From positions 124,001 to 188,000 of the forward strand of contig JAIEMJ010000011.1 of assembly GCA_019752335.1 (NCBI GenBank): a stretch of 64,000 nt of DNA. The letters are read 5' to 3'. A program made the position numbers and the translations under genes. Below, piece after piece: positions 44,637 through 53,044 of the stretch. Every line of letters starts with the position of its first letter. The stretch's first letter is position 1. The notes under the pieces are model-generated. The model had not been told where the DNA came from. It searched no databases and saw only the letters and a program-made list of their open reading frames with translations. The stretch is from Bryobacteraceae bacterium (GTDB lineage Bacteria; Acidobacteriota; Terriglobia; Bryobacterales; Bryobacteraceae).

Positions 44637-46174
44637 TCCGCCGAATCGAGATAGCCCAGGCGGCACGCCTTAAAGCGCAATTTACTACCGGCCACCGGCT
44701 GCGTATATAGCAGCCAGCGCTTGCCGTCCGCGCTGTAGGCGATCGAAGCGCCTGGCGTCGCGCAGCGCGCGCTCACCAGGCTGCTGGCGACGCTCAGCGT
44801 GGGCTCGGCCGTCTTCGCCCATTTGCCTCCGGGGCGCATCCGCTCGAGCAATTGCTCTTCGGGAAGCAAGGCCAGATCGCCCGTCTCTTTCATGAAGCGC
44901 TCATGCACGGCGCGCAGGCGCTTCAGTTCGCCCGCGTACTTGGGGTCGCCCGCGAGGTCATTCACTTCGTGCGGATCATTGGTTGAATCGAACAACTCTT
45001 CCACCGGCTTCTCGGGCCGGAAGAAGAGTTTCTGCGCGCCGGTGAGTTTGCCCGCCGCATGCAACTTGCGCATCTCCTGCAGCATTGGCATCTCGTCCAT
45101 GTAAGCGATGTACTGCGCGTAGGGCTTGCCCGGCTGGTAGTTGCGAATGTAACGGTAGCGCTGATCTCGCACGCTGCGAATGATGTCGTAAGTCTCATCC
45201 ATGCGGTCGCGCGCCATGTAGACGTAGTCGCGCGGGGGTGCGGTATGCGCGCCCAGGAACGCCTTCCCCTGCATGTAGGCGGGCGGCTTCACGCCGGCCA
45301 GCGATAGCACCGTCGGCCCCAGGTCCATCAGGCTCACCAGCCGGTCCGTCACGCTGCCGGGCGCAAGCTGCCCTGGCCAGCGCACAATCAGCGGGACATG
45401 CGTGCCAGAGTCGTACACCCAGCGCTTGGCGCGCGTCAGGCCGCGGCCGTGGTCGCCCCAGAAGAAGACAATGGTGCTGTCGGCGAGGCCGTCTTCTTCC
45501 AGTTGCTTGAGCGTGTCGCCCAGCGCGTAGTCCATCGCGGTGACGTTGTCGTAGAGCCGTGCCCAGTCCTTGCGCACCACGGGCGTATCGGGATAATACG
45601 GCGGCAACACGGCTTTGGCGGGGTCGTGAATCTGGTCCGGCGTCAGGCGCGCGATGTTCTTGCGGTAGACACTTTCCGGCGCGCGCACCTGGCTCTCATG
45701 GCTCACCAGGTAATTGAAGACGGCGAAGAACGGCGAGCCCGCCGGGCGATTGCGCCAGTGCGCGGTGTTGCTCACTTCGTCCCAAGCGGTGACGGGCGCG
45801 GCGAAGTTGTAGTCCGTCTTCTGGTTGTTCGTGCAGTAATAGCCGGCCGCGCGAAGGTACTCCGGGAAGCAGCGCACCTCGGGCGGCGGCACGCCCTGGC
45901 TGCGCATATGCTGCGTGCCGATGGTGGCCGGATACATGGCCGTAATGATGGAGGAGCGGCAGGGCGCGCAGACGCCATAGGTACTGAAGGCGTGCGTGTA
46001 GCGCAACCCTTGGGTGGCCAGGCGGTCGACGTTCGGCGTACGGGCGTAGGCGTCGCCGTAGCAGCCAAGGTCGGGGCTGGTGTCCTCGCAGCTTACCCAG
46101 AGAATGTTCCAGCGTTTGGCGGTGGCCTGGGCGAAGAGCGACGGAGTAAAGGCAAGCAATTGACGGCGGGTCAT
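44621..46174 (-). CDS. exported sulfatase
   Basis: A 517-residue sulfatase with a short Tat-like leader (TRRQLLAFTPSLFAQ). The metal-binding DTSPDLGCYG near residue 31 and the active-site CAPCRSSIITAMYP at Cys69 are present; Cys69 would be converted to formylglycine. Further motifs are VFFWGDHGRGLTRAKRWVYD and HVPLIVRWPG. It cleaves sulfate esters, probably on sulfated polysaccharides or phenols, in the periplasm. No formylglycine-generating enzyme is in the window. The C-terminal 60 residues form an extra domain with a chitobiase-like C-terminal look, which I cannot assign. Confidence 0.9.
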   Translation of the reverse strand: MTRRQLLAFTPSLFAQATAKRWNILWVSCEDTSPDLGCYGDAYARTPNVDRLATQGLRYTHAFSTYGVCAPCRSSIITAMYPATIGTQHMRSQGVPPPEVRCFPEYLRAAGYYCTNNQKTDYNFAAPVTAWDEVSNTAHWRNRPAGSPFFAVFNYLVSHESQVRAPESVYRKNIARLTPDQIHDPAKAVLPPYYPDTPVVRKDWARLYDNVTAMDYALGDTLKQLEEDGLADSTIVFFWGDHGRGLTRAKRWVYDSGTHVPLIVRWPGQLAPGSVTDRLVSLMDLGPTVLSLAGVKPPAYMQGKAFLGAHTAPPRDYVYMARDRMDETYDIIRSVRDQRYRYIRNYQPGKPYAQYIAYMDEMPMLQEMRKLHAAGKLTGAQKLFFRPEKPVEELFDSTNDPHEVNDLAGDPKYAGELKRLRAVHERFMKETGDLALLPEEQLLERMRPGGKWAKTAEPTLSVASSLVSARCATPGASIAYSADGKRWLLYTQPVAGSKLRFKACRLGYLDSAEVLSQ

Positions 46175-46333
46175 CGCTCGTTATTCTACGTGATCCCGCG
46201 GTACCGGTCACTTAGGACTCCTACCCCAAACCTGGAACCAAACGCCGGTACCACCCAGTACCCCGTTGGGTTCAGGTCTAAATGAACCCCGTTTCCTATT
46301 CGCGTAAGCGGCCTCAAACCGCATCATCATTAC

Positions 46334-47062
46334 ATGAAACGCGCTCAGTTGTTTACCTTAGCCGGCCTGATGATGGCCACCAGCGGCTTCGCCACCGCCA
46401 CCTCGATTAACTTTCAGGGCCTGGACGCGAACCGGTCCGCGCTGGTGTGGATGAACTCCACCTATCTCTCCGGGGACTTGATGCTCAACGGCCAGACGGC
46501 CACCTCTGCCACGACGGTGACCGAACAGATTGGCTTGGGCGTCCTGAACCTCACCTTCGACGGCAGCCTGCAGCTGCAGGACGCCTTCTGCGTCGACCGC
46601 TTCCGCTACATCAGCAACGGCAACTACACGGTGAACATCACCGCGCCGAACACGGTAAACAATGGCGACCGCGCCGCTTGGATGGTCCACAATATTCTGC
46701 CGCAGATCAACGCGACCTTGCCCGGCACCACGCAACGTAACATGGCCGCCGCGCTGCAACTGGCCATCTGGGACGTCGTGCAAGACGGTGGCGACGGCTT
46801 CCGCGCTGGGCGCATCCAGAAGTCCTCGCAGGTGGCCAATCCGACGGATTCCATCATTCTCAACCTGGCCAAGAACTACATCTCGCAGAGCATCGGCCAG
46901 ACGTACACCGGTGCGCAAATCATCAACAACGTCAACGTCGGGGCGCTAACGCAACGCCTGATCGTCGACATGCCCGGTAGCGGCGTTCCGGAGCCCTCCA
47001 CCTGGGCGATGGCGCTCACCGGCCTGACGCTCGCGGCCTTCGGCGCACGCAAGCGCCGCTAA
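46334..47062 (+). CDS. PEP-CTERM sorted surface protein with a possible Cys-Gln thioester domain
   Basis: A 242-residue protein: signal peptide (KRAQLFTLAGLMMATSGFA), a beta-rich body, and a PEP-CTERM tail (VPEPSTWAMALTGLTLAAFG, then ARKRR). The tail is recognised by an exosortase/archaeosortase-type system. The body has DAFCVDRF (Cys86) and ALQLAIWDV (Gln142), which match the two halves of thioester-forming domains, an FC and a phi-Q-phi-A-phi-W motif, known from surface adhesins. If formed, the thioester could bind a surface covalently. No exosortase gene is in the window. Confidence 0.85.
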   Translation: MKRAQLFTLAGLMMATSGFATATSINFQGLDANRSALVWMNSTYLSGDLMLNGQTATSATTVTEQIGLGVLNLTFDGSLQLQDAFCVDRFRYISNGNYTVNITAPNTVNNGDRAAWMVHNILPQINATLPGTTQRNMAAALQLAIWDVVQDGGDGFRAGRIQKSSQVANPTDSIILNLAKNYISQSIGQTYTGAQIINNVNVGALTQRLIVDMPGSGVPEPSTWAMALTGLTLAAFGARKRR

Positions 47063-47113
47063 CGAATTTGTTCCTTCATTGCTGGTTTTTCCTTTCTCCT
47101 TCTTCCTTACTTC

Positions 47114-47144
47114 GGCCCAAGGCGCAAGCCTTGGGCCATTTTTT
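47114..47144 (+). terminator. strong intrinsic terminator after the PEP-CTERM gene
   Basis: GGCCCAAGG (47114-47122) pairs perfectly with CCTTGGGCC (47129-47137) over a 6-base loop, followed by ATTTTTTG. This is a textbook rho-independent terminator for the plus-strand gene. It lies in the convergent gap before the minus-strand DUF1501 stop. Confidence 0.85.
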
Positions 47145-47155
47145 GTTGAATGGCC

Positions 47156-48541
47156 TTAGGCGATGATCTGCTTCACCGGATCGCCATAGACGTCGGTGAG
47201 GCGCATGTCGCGGCCGCTCTGGCGGAAGGTGAGCTTCGTATGGTCGAGCCCCAGCAGATGCAGGATCGTCGCGTGCAGATCATGTACCGACACGGGCCGC
47301 TCCTCGGCCTTGTAGCCGAACTCGTCGGTGGAGCCGATCACCTGCCCGCCGCGGATCTTGGCGCCGGCCATCCACATCGACATCGCGCCGGGGTTATGAT
47401 CCCGGCCCAGCCCGCGTTGCGAGATCGGCATGCGGCCGAATTCTCCGTGCCAGAGCACCAGCGTGGAATCGAGCAGCCCGCGCGACTTCAGGTCGTCCAG
47501 CAAACCGGCGATCGGCGTGTCTACCTCGGCCGCGTGCTTCGTGTGATTCGAGCGGACGTCCTCATGCGCGTCCCAGGTGTCGGTATTCTGGTTGCCCAAG
47601 CCGCCGTGATAGAGCTGCACGAAGCGCACGCCGCGCTCCACCAGCCGGCGAGCCATCAGGCATTGGCGGCCGAAGGGTTCGGTGACGGCTTCGTCCATGC
47701 CGTAGAGCTTGCGCGTGGCCAGTGTCTCGGCTGCCAGATCGACGGCCTCGGGCGCCGTGGACTGCATCCGGAAGGCCAGCTCATAGCTCTCGATGCGCGC
47801 CGCGAGCTCCGTATCGGACGCATGTTGCGCGGCGTCGAGCGAATTCAGTTTGCCGAGCAGGGCGAGGCGCGCGCGCTGCTCGTCGGTGCTGACGCCGGCG
47901 GCGGGCCGCAGGTCAAAGATCGGGTCGGCGGCGGAGCGGAACACGGTACCTTGCAGCGCCGCCGGCATAAAGCCAGCCGACCAGTTCGCCGGGCCGCCAA
48001 ACGGACCGCCGCGCGCGTCGTGAATCACGACGAAGCCCGGCAGGTTACGGGACTCCGTACCCAGCCCGTAGTTCACCCAGGATCCGAGGCTAGGGTAGCC
48101 CATACGGATGACGCCGCTCGAAATCGCGTAGGCGGCCTGCACATGGTCATTGGACTTCGAGTAGGCGGAACGGATCAGCGCGTAGGAGTCCGCGTGGGCG
48201 CCGATGCGCGGAAAGAGTTCCGACACTTCGAGGCCGCTCTCGCCGTGGCGCTGGAACTGGAACGGACTCGGCATCAGCGGACCCGGATGGCCCTGGCGCA
48301 CCACCACGTCGCCCTTGCCGGAAAGTGGCTGGCCCGCGTACTTGTCCAGCATCGGCTTCCGGTCGAAGCTGTCGACGTGCGAAACGCCGCCCATCATGAA
48401 GAGCGAGATGACGGCTTTGGCGCGGGGCGCGAAATGCGGACCCGGCTGGTGGTCGGCGGCGAGCATCTGGCCCAGGGCCAGCCCGCCCAGGCCGCCACCG
48501 GCCTCGAACAGGAATCGTCGCCGGGAGAAATCGGGGATCAT
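47156..48541 (-). CDS. DUF1501 family protein with a Tat signal
   Basis: A 461-residue protein with a twin-arginine leader (SRRRFLFEAGGGLGGLALGQ). DUF1501 features are FMMGGVSHVDSFDRKPML, SYNAS-free region aside, LIRSAYSKSNDHVQAAYAIS, VQLYHGGLGNQNTDTWDAHE, LDSTLVLWHGEFGRMPISQR and GRDHNPGAMSMWMAGA. Unlike the other two DUF1501 genes it has no DUF1549 or DUF1800 partner. It lies divergent from tatA with 60 bases between starts, so a Tat substrate sits beside Tat genes. Reaction unknown. Confidence 0.88.
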   Translation of the reverse strand: MIPDFSRRRFLFEAGGGLGGLALGQMLAADHQPGPHFAPRAKAVISLFMMGGVSHVDSFDRKPMLDKYAGQPLSGKGDVVVRQGHPGPLMPSPFQFQRHGESGLEVSELFPRIGAHADSYALIRSAYSKSNDHVQAAYAISSGVIRMGYPSLGSWVNYGLGTESRNLPGFVVIHDARGGPFGGPANWSAGFMPAALQGTVFRSAADPIFDLRPAAGVSTDEQRARLALLGKLNSLDAAQHASDTELAARIESYELAFRMQSTAPEAVDLAAETLATRKLYGMDEAVTEPFGRQCLMARRLVERGVRFVQLYHGGLGNQNTDTWDAHEDVRSNHTKHAAEVDTPIAGLLDDLKSRGLLDSTLVLWHGEFGRMPISQRGLGRDHNPGAMSMWMAGAKIRGGQVIGSTDEFGYKAEERPVSVHDLHATILHLLGLDHTKLTFRQSGRDMRLTDVYGDPVKQIIA

Positions 48542-48601
48542 GCCGAAAGCATGATATCAGGCGCGAGCCTGCGCTACAATCAGGAGCGAAGGAGGTATTC
48601 G

Positions 48602-49153
48602 ATGGGCCCCATTGGCGTACAAGAAATGATTGTCATCTTTATCGTCGCGCTCGTCGTTTTCGGACCGCGCAAGTTGCCCGAACTCGGCAAAACCGTCGGC
48701 AAAGCGCTCACCGAATTCCGCCGCGCTCGAGACGAGCTGAAATATACGTTCGACCGCGAAATGCAGGCGATCGAACGGGAGAGCTCTTCCGTCAAGCAGG
48801 AACTTCAGAAGCACGTGGACGAGATCAACACCTCGACCAACGACATCCCGCATGACCATTACCACGCCAGTGGCTATGGGAATGACGCCTACTACGACAA
48901 CTACGACAGTTATACGTATGGCTCTGAATCCACCGGCACCACGGAAATCGCCTCTTCCGAATCGACCGCTGAAACCGTAAGCGCTTCCGTCACCCCGGGC
49001 GCCGATAACTCGATTGCCGCTCTTGAAGCGGCTTCGCCGTCTACCACGCTGGAAGGCACGGTACCGGTTGGGTCCAACGGATCCAGCGGGCACCCAGAGC
49101 CGGATGGCGAACCGCAGCCCCGCAAACCACGTGGGCCGGCGGTGGTGGCCTAG
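48602..49153 (+). CDS. Sec-independent translocase subunit TatA/TatB with a long acidic tail
   Basis: A 183-residue protein preceded by a near-perfect Shine-Dalgarno (AGGAGG). It has a short hydrophobic helix (QEMIVIFIVALVVFGPRKLP, containing the FGP hinge) and an amphipathic helix (ELGKTVGKALTEFRRARDEL). The tail from about residue 80 is Ser/Thr/Glu/Tyr rich and low in complexity. TatA/B oligomers form the twin-arginine pore with TatC. Whether it is TatA or TatB is unclear from this sequence; the tatC gene follows after 35 bases. Long overlapping frames upstream from 47150 are spurious. Confidence 0.88.
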   Translation: MGPIGVQEMIVIFIVALVVFGPRKLPELGKTVGKALTEFRRARDELKYTFDREMQAIERESSSVKQELQKHVDEINTSTNDIPHDHYHASGYGNDAYYDNYDSYTYGSESTGTTEIASSESTAETVSASVTPGADNSIAALEAASPSTTLEGTVPVGSNGSSGHPEPDGEPQPRKPRGPAVVA

Positions 49154-49188
49154 CACGGAAGTCGAGCTTTTCGCCAGGGTATTGTTAC

Positions 49189-50220
49189 ATGCCGGAAGAA
49201 GAATCTAAGTCTATTGTTCCTGATGTCTCCGCATATCAGGACGATCACCATGCCGTAATCGCGACGCCCGTGGACCATGCCGCGGGCGCCGTTCTCCCTC
49301 CACCGCCTTCTTCCGGCTCCAGTGCCGACGATGATGACGACGATGACGGCATGCTCCGCATGTCGTTTCTGGAGCATCTGGAGGAGCTGCGCAGCCGTCT
49401 GCTGAAATGCCTGGCCGGACTCGGCATCGCCTTCGCGGTCGCCCTGATCTTCGCGCCGCAGATGTGGATCCTGGTGCAACAGCCCGCCGAGGTCGCTCTG
49501 CGCGAACTGGGTTTCCAGCCGCGGCTCATTCAACAAAGCCCCATTGATGGCTTCATGACGATTTACGTGAAGTTGCCGCTGCTGGCGTCGATCTTCATGG
49601 CCTCGCCCTGGATCCTGTGGCAGATCTGGAGCTTCGTCGCCCCCGGACTCTACATTCGGGAACGGCGCTTCGCCGGGCCCTTCGTACTTACCTCCGCCGG
49701 CCTGTTTATCACCGGCGGGCTTTTCGCTTATTTTGTCGCGTTCCGCTTCGGCCTGAAATTCCTCCTCGGTGTCGGTAAAGACATCAAGGTCGAGCCGCTT
49801 ATCTCCATTGTCGAGTATCTTGATCTGTTCATTAATGTTACGCTCGGCGTCGGCATCGTATTCGAGATTCCGATTCTGATCTTTTTCCTGATTATGTTGC
49901 GCATTACGACACCCAAGTTCCTGGTGGAGAATTCGCGTTACGCCATCCTGGGAATTGTCATCGTGGCGGCCGTCGTTACGCCCACGCCCGATGTCGTAAA
50001 TCTAATGATTTTCTCTCTGCCCATGATATTGCTTTATTTCGTGGGTATCTTCGCCGGCTGGATTCTCACCCTGCAACGGGACGGCAGGAGCTTCCCCTGG
50101 GGCAAAATGCTGCTCTTTGTGGGACTTCCCTTACTGCTCACCGGCGGCATCACGATTTGGCTGATGGTGGCGAAATTCGGCTATCGACTGTTAACTACCT
50201 GGCCGTTTCTCATAAAATAA
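49189..50220 (+). CDS. tatC: Sec-independent protein translocase TatC
   Basis: A 343-residue protein. The first 60 residues are a cytoplasmic extension ending in a run of aspartates (ADDDDDDDG). The TatC core then begins with MSFLEHLEELRSRLLKCLAG, the conserved signal-recognition start, and has six membrane helices: for example QSPIDGFMTIYVKLPLLASI, SAGLFITGGLFAYFVAFRF and VVAAVVTPTPDVVNLMIF. TatC binds the twin-arginine signal of cargo such as the formate dehydrogenase alpha subunit and DUF1501 proteins encoded nearby. The acidic extension is unusual for TatC. Confidence 0.94.
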   Translation: MPEEESKSIVPDVSAYQDDHHAVIATPVDHAAGAVLPPPPSSGSSADDDDDDDGMLRMSFLEHLEELRSRLLKCLAGLGIAFAVALIFAPQMWILVQQPAEVALRELGFQPRLIQQSPIDGFMTIYVKLPLLASIFMASPWILWQIWSFVAPGLYIRERRFAGPFVLTSAGLFITGGLFAYFVAFRFGLKFLLGVGKDIKVEPLISIVEYLDLFINVTLGVGIVFEIPILIFFLIMLRITTPKFLVENSRYAILGIVIVAAVVTPTPDVVNLMIFSLPMILLYFVGIFAGWILTLQRDGRSFPWGKMLLFVGLPLLLTGGITIWLMVAKFGYRLLTTWPFLIK

Positions 50221-50260
50221 CGCCAGTACTTTTTCGTATCTTAGTAGGACTGGGGACGTA

Positions 50261-50476
50261 ATGGATCTTGAAAAAGCCATCCGCGAATTACTCGTTGAAC
50301 GGGATCGAATCAGCGGAATCATTGCACAGCTAGAACAGATGCAAAAGCATCGGGGAGCGTCGCCCCCCAAACCGCGCGGACGGAAACAGATGTCCGACGA
50401 GGAACGCGCCGTGGTTTCGAACCGCATGCGCCAATACTGGGAATCCCGGCGCCAGGCCAAGCAAGCTAGCGCTTAA
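50261..50476 (+). CDS. small basic protein, AT-hook-like
   Basis: A 71-residue protein: an N-terminal helix (DLEKAIRELLVERDRISGII, likely a coiled coil), a basic patch with PPKPRGRKQ that resembles an AT-hook, and a C-terminal helix (DEERAVVSNRMRQYWESRRQ). I recognise the shape, helix-AT hook-helix, from small uncharacterised proteins of soil acidobacteria, but no function. It is likely to bind nucleic acid. Located 40 bases after tatC and possibly co-transcribed. Its end overlaps the convergent methyltransferase gene. Confidence 0.65.
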   Translation: MDLEKAIRELLVERDRISGIIAQLEQMQKHRGASPPKPRGRKQMSDEERAVVSNRMRQYWESRRQAKQASA

Positions 50477-51143
50477 AGAACCAGAGCCAAAAGTATTGCT
50501 CGCCCGCACCGATGCGGTGCCGGGGTTCAAAACCACAGCGCTCCGCCATCTCGACGGCTTGCTCGTCCGAGAATGGCACGCCGAGCCAAGTGTCGTCCGG
50601 CGCCGTCGCGAGCGACGCGTCGCCCTGTACCTGAAACTTGAACAGCGCGCCCGGACGCAGCAGTCGGCCCACCTCGCGCACGTAGGTCTCAATCACCTCG
50701 CGGCTGGGAATGTGCTGGAAGACGATGGTCGAAAAGGCAAAGTCGAAGCTGCCGTTGCGGGACTCCGGCAGCACCGAAAGGTCCATGCCATTGTTCTGGT
50801 AAACGTGGGCATTCGGGTGCGTGGCCAGCGCGGCTTCCGCCATGCGAATCATCTCGCCCGACACGTCCACCGCGTGGACTTCGCCGAACAGATTCGCCAG
50901 CGCCCGCGTGACGCGGCCGGCGCCGCAGCCGATTTCGAGCACCCGCATCTCCTTGGGTACGCGCCCCTGGCAGATGTTGATCATGTCGGTAAGGATCTCT
51001 TCGCGCACCGTCTGCTCGCCGGAGGCGAAGAAGTCGTTGTCGCTCCAGTTCTCCTGGGCGGTCTGCACGTAGTAACGCGCGTTTTCCTTGGCCCGGGCAT
51101 CCCAGTCGGCCTGCATCTTTTCGAGTTGTTTCTGAAGTTCCAC
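50466..51143 (-). CDS. class I SAM-dependent methyltransferase
   Basis: A 225-residue protein. After a helical N-terminus the SAM-binding fold is clear: MRVLEIGCGAGRVTRALANL (motif I), VHAVDVSGEMIRMAEAAL (motif II, acidic Asp) and FDFAFSTIVFQHIPSREV (motif IV/post). The substrate is unknown; a ubiquinone/cyclopropane or small-molecule methyltransferase is possible. It starts 24 bases after the fdhE stop and could be a late gene of the formate dehydrogenase operon. Confidence 0.88.
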   Translation of the reverse strand: MELQKQLEKMQADWDARAKENARYYVQTAQENWSDNDFFASGEQTVREEILTDMINICQGRVPKEMRVLEIGCGAGRVTRALANLFGEVHAVDVSGEMIRMAEAALATHPNAHVYQNNGMDLSVLPESRNGSFDFAFSTIVFQHIPSREVIETYVREVGRLLRPGALFKFQVQGDASLATAPDDTWLGVPFSDEQAVEMAERCGFEPRHRIGAGEQYFWLWFFKR

Positions 51144-51167
51144 CAGCTTCCCAGTGTACCGGGTTCG

Positions 51168-51815
51168 TCAAACTCCGGCTAGATTGGGATGGATTTTGAC
51201 GAAGCCGTAGTTGAGGCACATCACGTCCAGGGGCAACGCGACGAGTTCGTCCACCTCGGGAATCGCCGCTGGCTCACGATCGCGCCGGATCAGGTGCAGA
51301 TAGCGCTGACAGGCCTCGCAAACCTGCGTCTCGACGTGCGGAATCTCTTCCGCGTGATAGCAGTAGACTTCTTCGGCATCGTCCGACCCGCAGGACGGAC
51401 AGCGTCCCCGCCGGAAGCGCCATTCGTGCCGGCACAGCGAGCAAACCAGGCTGAGCGCATTTCCGTCGCCTTCCGGATCCAGCACGCCGCACTGCGGCGG
51501 CTGGCCGCACTTCGGACATTCATGGGGCTGCGGCGACCGCGGCGGCTCCGGCAACGCATGGCGCAGCATCAGGCGCGCAAACAGGCTCCGCGGAGACTTG
51601 GTGTCGCGCCCTGCCAAATACTCGTCGATGGCCGCCTTCAGAGTCGCGCCATCCAGGCCGCGCGCCGCGCTCCGCAAGGGGGCCGGGGCGTGCTTAGCTA
51701 AGGCGGCAAGGTCGTGAAAGTCGCCGGAGAAGGCCGCCACACGGACGTAGTAGTCGAGGATTTCCCTGGACGCCGGAAAGCGCTCCGCCAATGCGCGGGC
51801 GCGGGCCTCAACCAC
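51168..51815 (-). CDS. fdhE: formate dehydrogenase accessory protein FdhE (short N-terminus)
   Basis: A 215-residue protein with four CxxC pairs in a rubredoxin-like arrangement: ECPKCG, CSLCRHEW, CPSCGSDDAEEV and CEACQRYLHL, followed by ALPLDVMCLNYGFV. This is the FdhE pattern, needed for assembly of respiratory formate dehydrogenases. Family members are usually about 280-310 residues; the N-terminal part is shorter here. The GTG start overlaps the inserted vapC stop by 8 bases, so the original 5' end may have been replaced when vapBC arrived. Confidence 0.88.
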   Translation of the reverse strand: MVEARARALAERFPASREILDYYVRVAAFSGDFHDLAALAKHAPAPLRSAARGLDGATLKAAIDEYLAGRDTKSPRSLFARLMLRHALPEPPRSPQPHECPKCGQPPQCGVLDPEGDGNALSLVCSLCRHEWRFRRGRCPSCGSDDAEEVYCYHAEEIPHVETQVCEACQRYLHLIRRDREPAAIPEVDELVALPLDVMCLNYGFVKIHPNLAGV

Positions 51816-52182
51816 GAATCAGCCTCACCGGTGGGCCGGCCGTCGCCCACTGGCGGTCCGCCGTCACGGCCGGGATGCCCATCGTATCCGCCATCGCCAA
51901 ACAAGCGCGATCACCCAACGAAAGGCCTTTGATCTGCGAGAGTCTCGCCGCGGAACGCAGATGCGCCGGGCCGAAGTCGACCACGGGCACAGCCAGACGC
52001 TCCAGAATTTCCAATGCCTGTTCTGGCGTCGCGCCCTGATGAATCAGCTTGTGTACGACCTCCGTCGCGTTGATGCTGGCGATGGCGCTTTCGTCGATCA
52101 CCTCATCTACCACCTCGGATCCCTGTTCCTGTTGCAGCCAAGCCAGCACCGCCGAGGCGTCCAGCAGCCACTTAATCGCCAT
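51808..52182 (-). CDS. PIN domain ribonuclease toxin (VapC-like)
   Basis: A 124-residue PIN protein with Asp8 (WLLDASAVLAWL), Glu41 (INATEVVHKL), Asp near residue 92 (LSLGDRACLAMA) and Asp near 109 (AVTADRQW). It is paired with the AbrB-type antitoxin starting upstream (11-base overlap). It lies between fdnI and fdhE of the formate dehydrogenase operon and overlaps the start of fdhE. Probably an RNA-cleaving toxin. Confidence 0.9.
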   Translation of the reverse strand: MAIKWLLDASAVLAWLQQEQGSEVVDEVIDESAIASINATEVVHKLIHQGATPEQALEILERLAVPVVDFGPAHLRSAARLSQIKGLSLGDRACLAMADTMGIPAVTADRQWATAGPPVRLIRG

Positions 52183-52417
52183 CCTGCCGCCGATCCTCCA
52201 GCAATTGCTCGCTTAGCGAAACGCCCGCCGGCACCAGCCGCTGTACCGCCTGCCGAGCCGCCAGCCGCGCCGACTTCTTTGAAACCAGCGTCAGCACGCC
52301 GTTTTCCAGAGCCATCACCAACTCGGCGCCGCTCTCAATGCCCATCTCCTGCCGGACCTTGGCCGGGATCACCACCCGCCCCGCCGTATCAACCATTACT
52401 GTTCCCGTGGCACTCAT
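52172..52417 (-). CDS. AbrB/MazE-type antitoxin (VapB-like)
   Basis: An 81-residue protein with the SpoVT/AbrB swapped-hairpin DNA-binding domain: VMVDTAGRVVIPAKVRQEMG, then SGAELVMALENGVLTLVSKK. The C-terminal helix (LVPAGVSLSEQLLEDRRQ) should contact the PIN toxin. It begins 18 bases after the fdnI stop, so it may be transcribed with the formate dehydrogenase operon as well as from its own promoter. Confidence 0.9.
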   Translation of the reverse strand: MSATGTVMVDTAGRVVIPAKVRQEMGIESGAELVMALENGVLTLVSKKSARLAARQAVQRLVPAGVSLSEQLLEDRRQDGD

Positions 52418-52435
52418 GTCTAATTATTCCACAAT

Positions 52436-53044
52436 TTACCTCAATGTCAAGCGAAACCATTTTGGATGATGCGCCTTTACCCACCCAGATGTCACTCTTC
52501 CGTGGATCATGGCGCGAAATGCCCCAGGAATCACCGCCGTCCCCATATAGATATGCAAGATGATCAAGGCAATCGCCAGAACTGCCGCCAGCGGATGCAG
52601 ACTAATGGCAACCAATCTCAAGAAACGGGGCATCCACTCGGGGAACCATAACACGACTCCAGTGGCAAGCAAAGCCACCGCCGCCACAGACTGTAACCAG
52701 AAGAGCATCTTCTGCCCGGCATTAAAGCGACCCGCCTCCGGCATGCCCTCGTCCTGGTTCATGGCGTATTGATGCGACTTCCTCAGCCAAACGCGATCCT
52801 CGCGGTCCAGCCGCATTTGTCCCGCCCAGCGCCGGAACATGAAGCCGAGCACCAGGGCGAAGATCAGTCCGGCCCACGGATGGGCGAAGCGCGTCGCATT
52901 TCCGCCGCCGAAGACCCCGGCGAGCCAGTACAGCTTGTGCGACCACATCGCGAGCCCGGTGAAGGCCGCATAAAGGAAGCTGAGCGCCGAGAGCCAGTGA
53001 ATGGCGCGCTCGGCAAAATCATAGCGGGCGAGGCCGGTGGTCAT
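52436..53044 (-). CDS. fdnI: formate dehydrogenase cytochrome b556 (gamma) subunit
   Basis: A 202-residue membrane protein started at the ATG at 53044, which overlaps the fdnH stop by 4 bases (ATGA). About four membrane helices hold the haem-ligand histidines: RAIHWLSALSFLYAAFTGLA, FAHPWAGLIFALVLGFMF, and ISLHPLAAVLAIALIILHIY. The C-terminal HHPKWF is typical. It transfers electrons from the iron-sulfur subunit to quinone. A longer frame to 53155 is only readthrough of fdnH in another frame. Confidence 0.92.
   Translation of the reverse strand: MTTGLARYDFAERAIHWLSALSFLYAAFTGLAMWSHKLYWLAGVFGGGNATRFAHPWAGLIFALVLGFMFRRWAGQMRLDREDRVWLRKSHQYAMNQDEGMPEAGRFNAGQKMLFWLQSVAAVALLATGVVLWFPEWMPRFLRLVAISLHPLAAVLAIALIILHIYMGTAVIPGAFRAMIHGRVTSGWVKAHHPKWFRLTLR

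Noticed and set aside
47150-48601. Extension of the tatA frame far upstream
   Set aside because: It runs antisense through the DUF1501 gene. The Shine-Dalgarno and TatA N-terminus fix the start at 48602.
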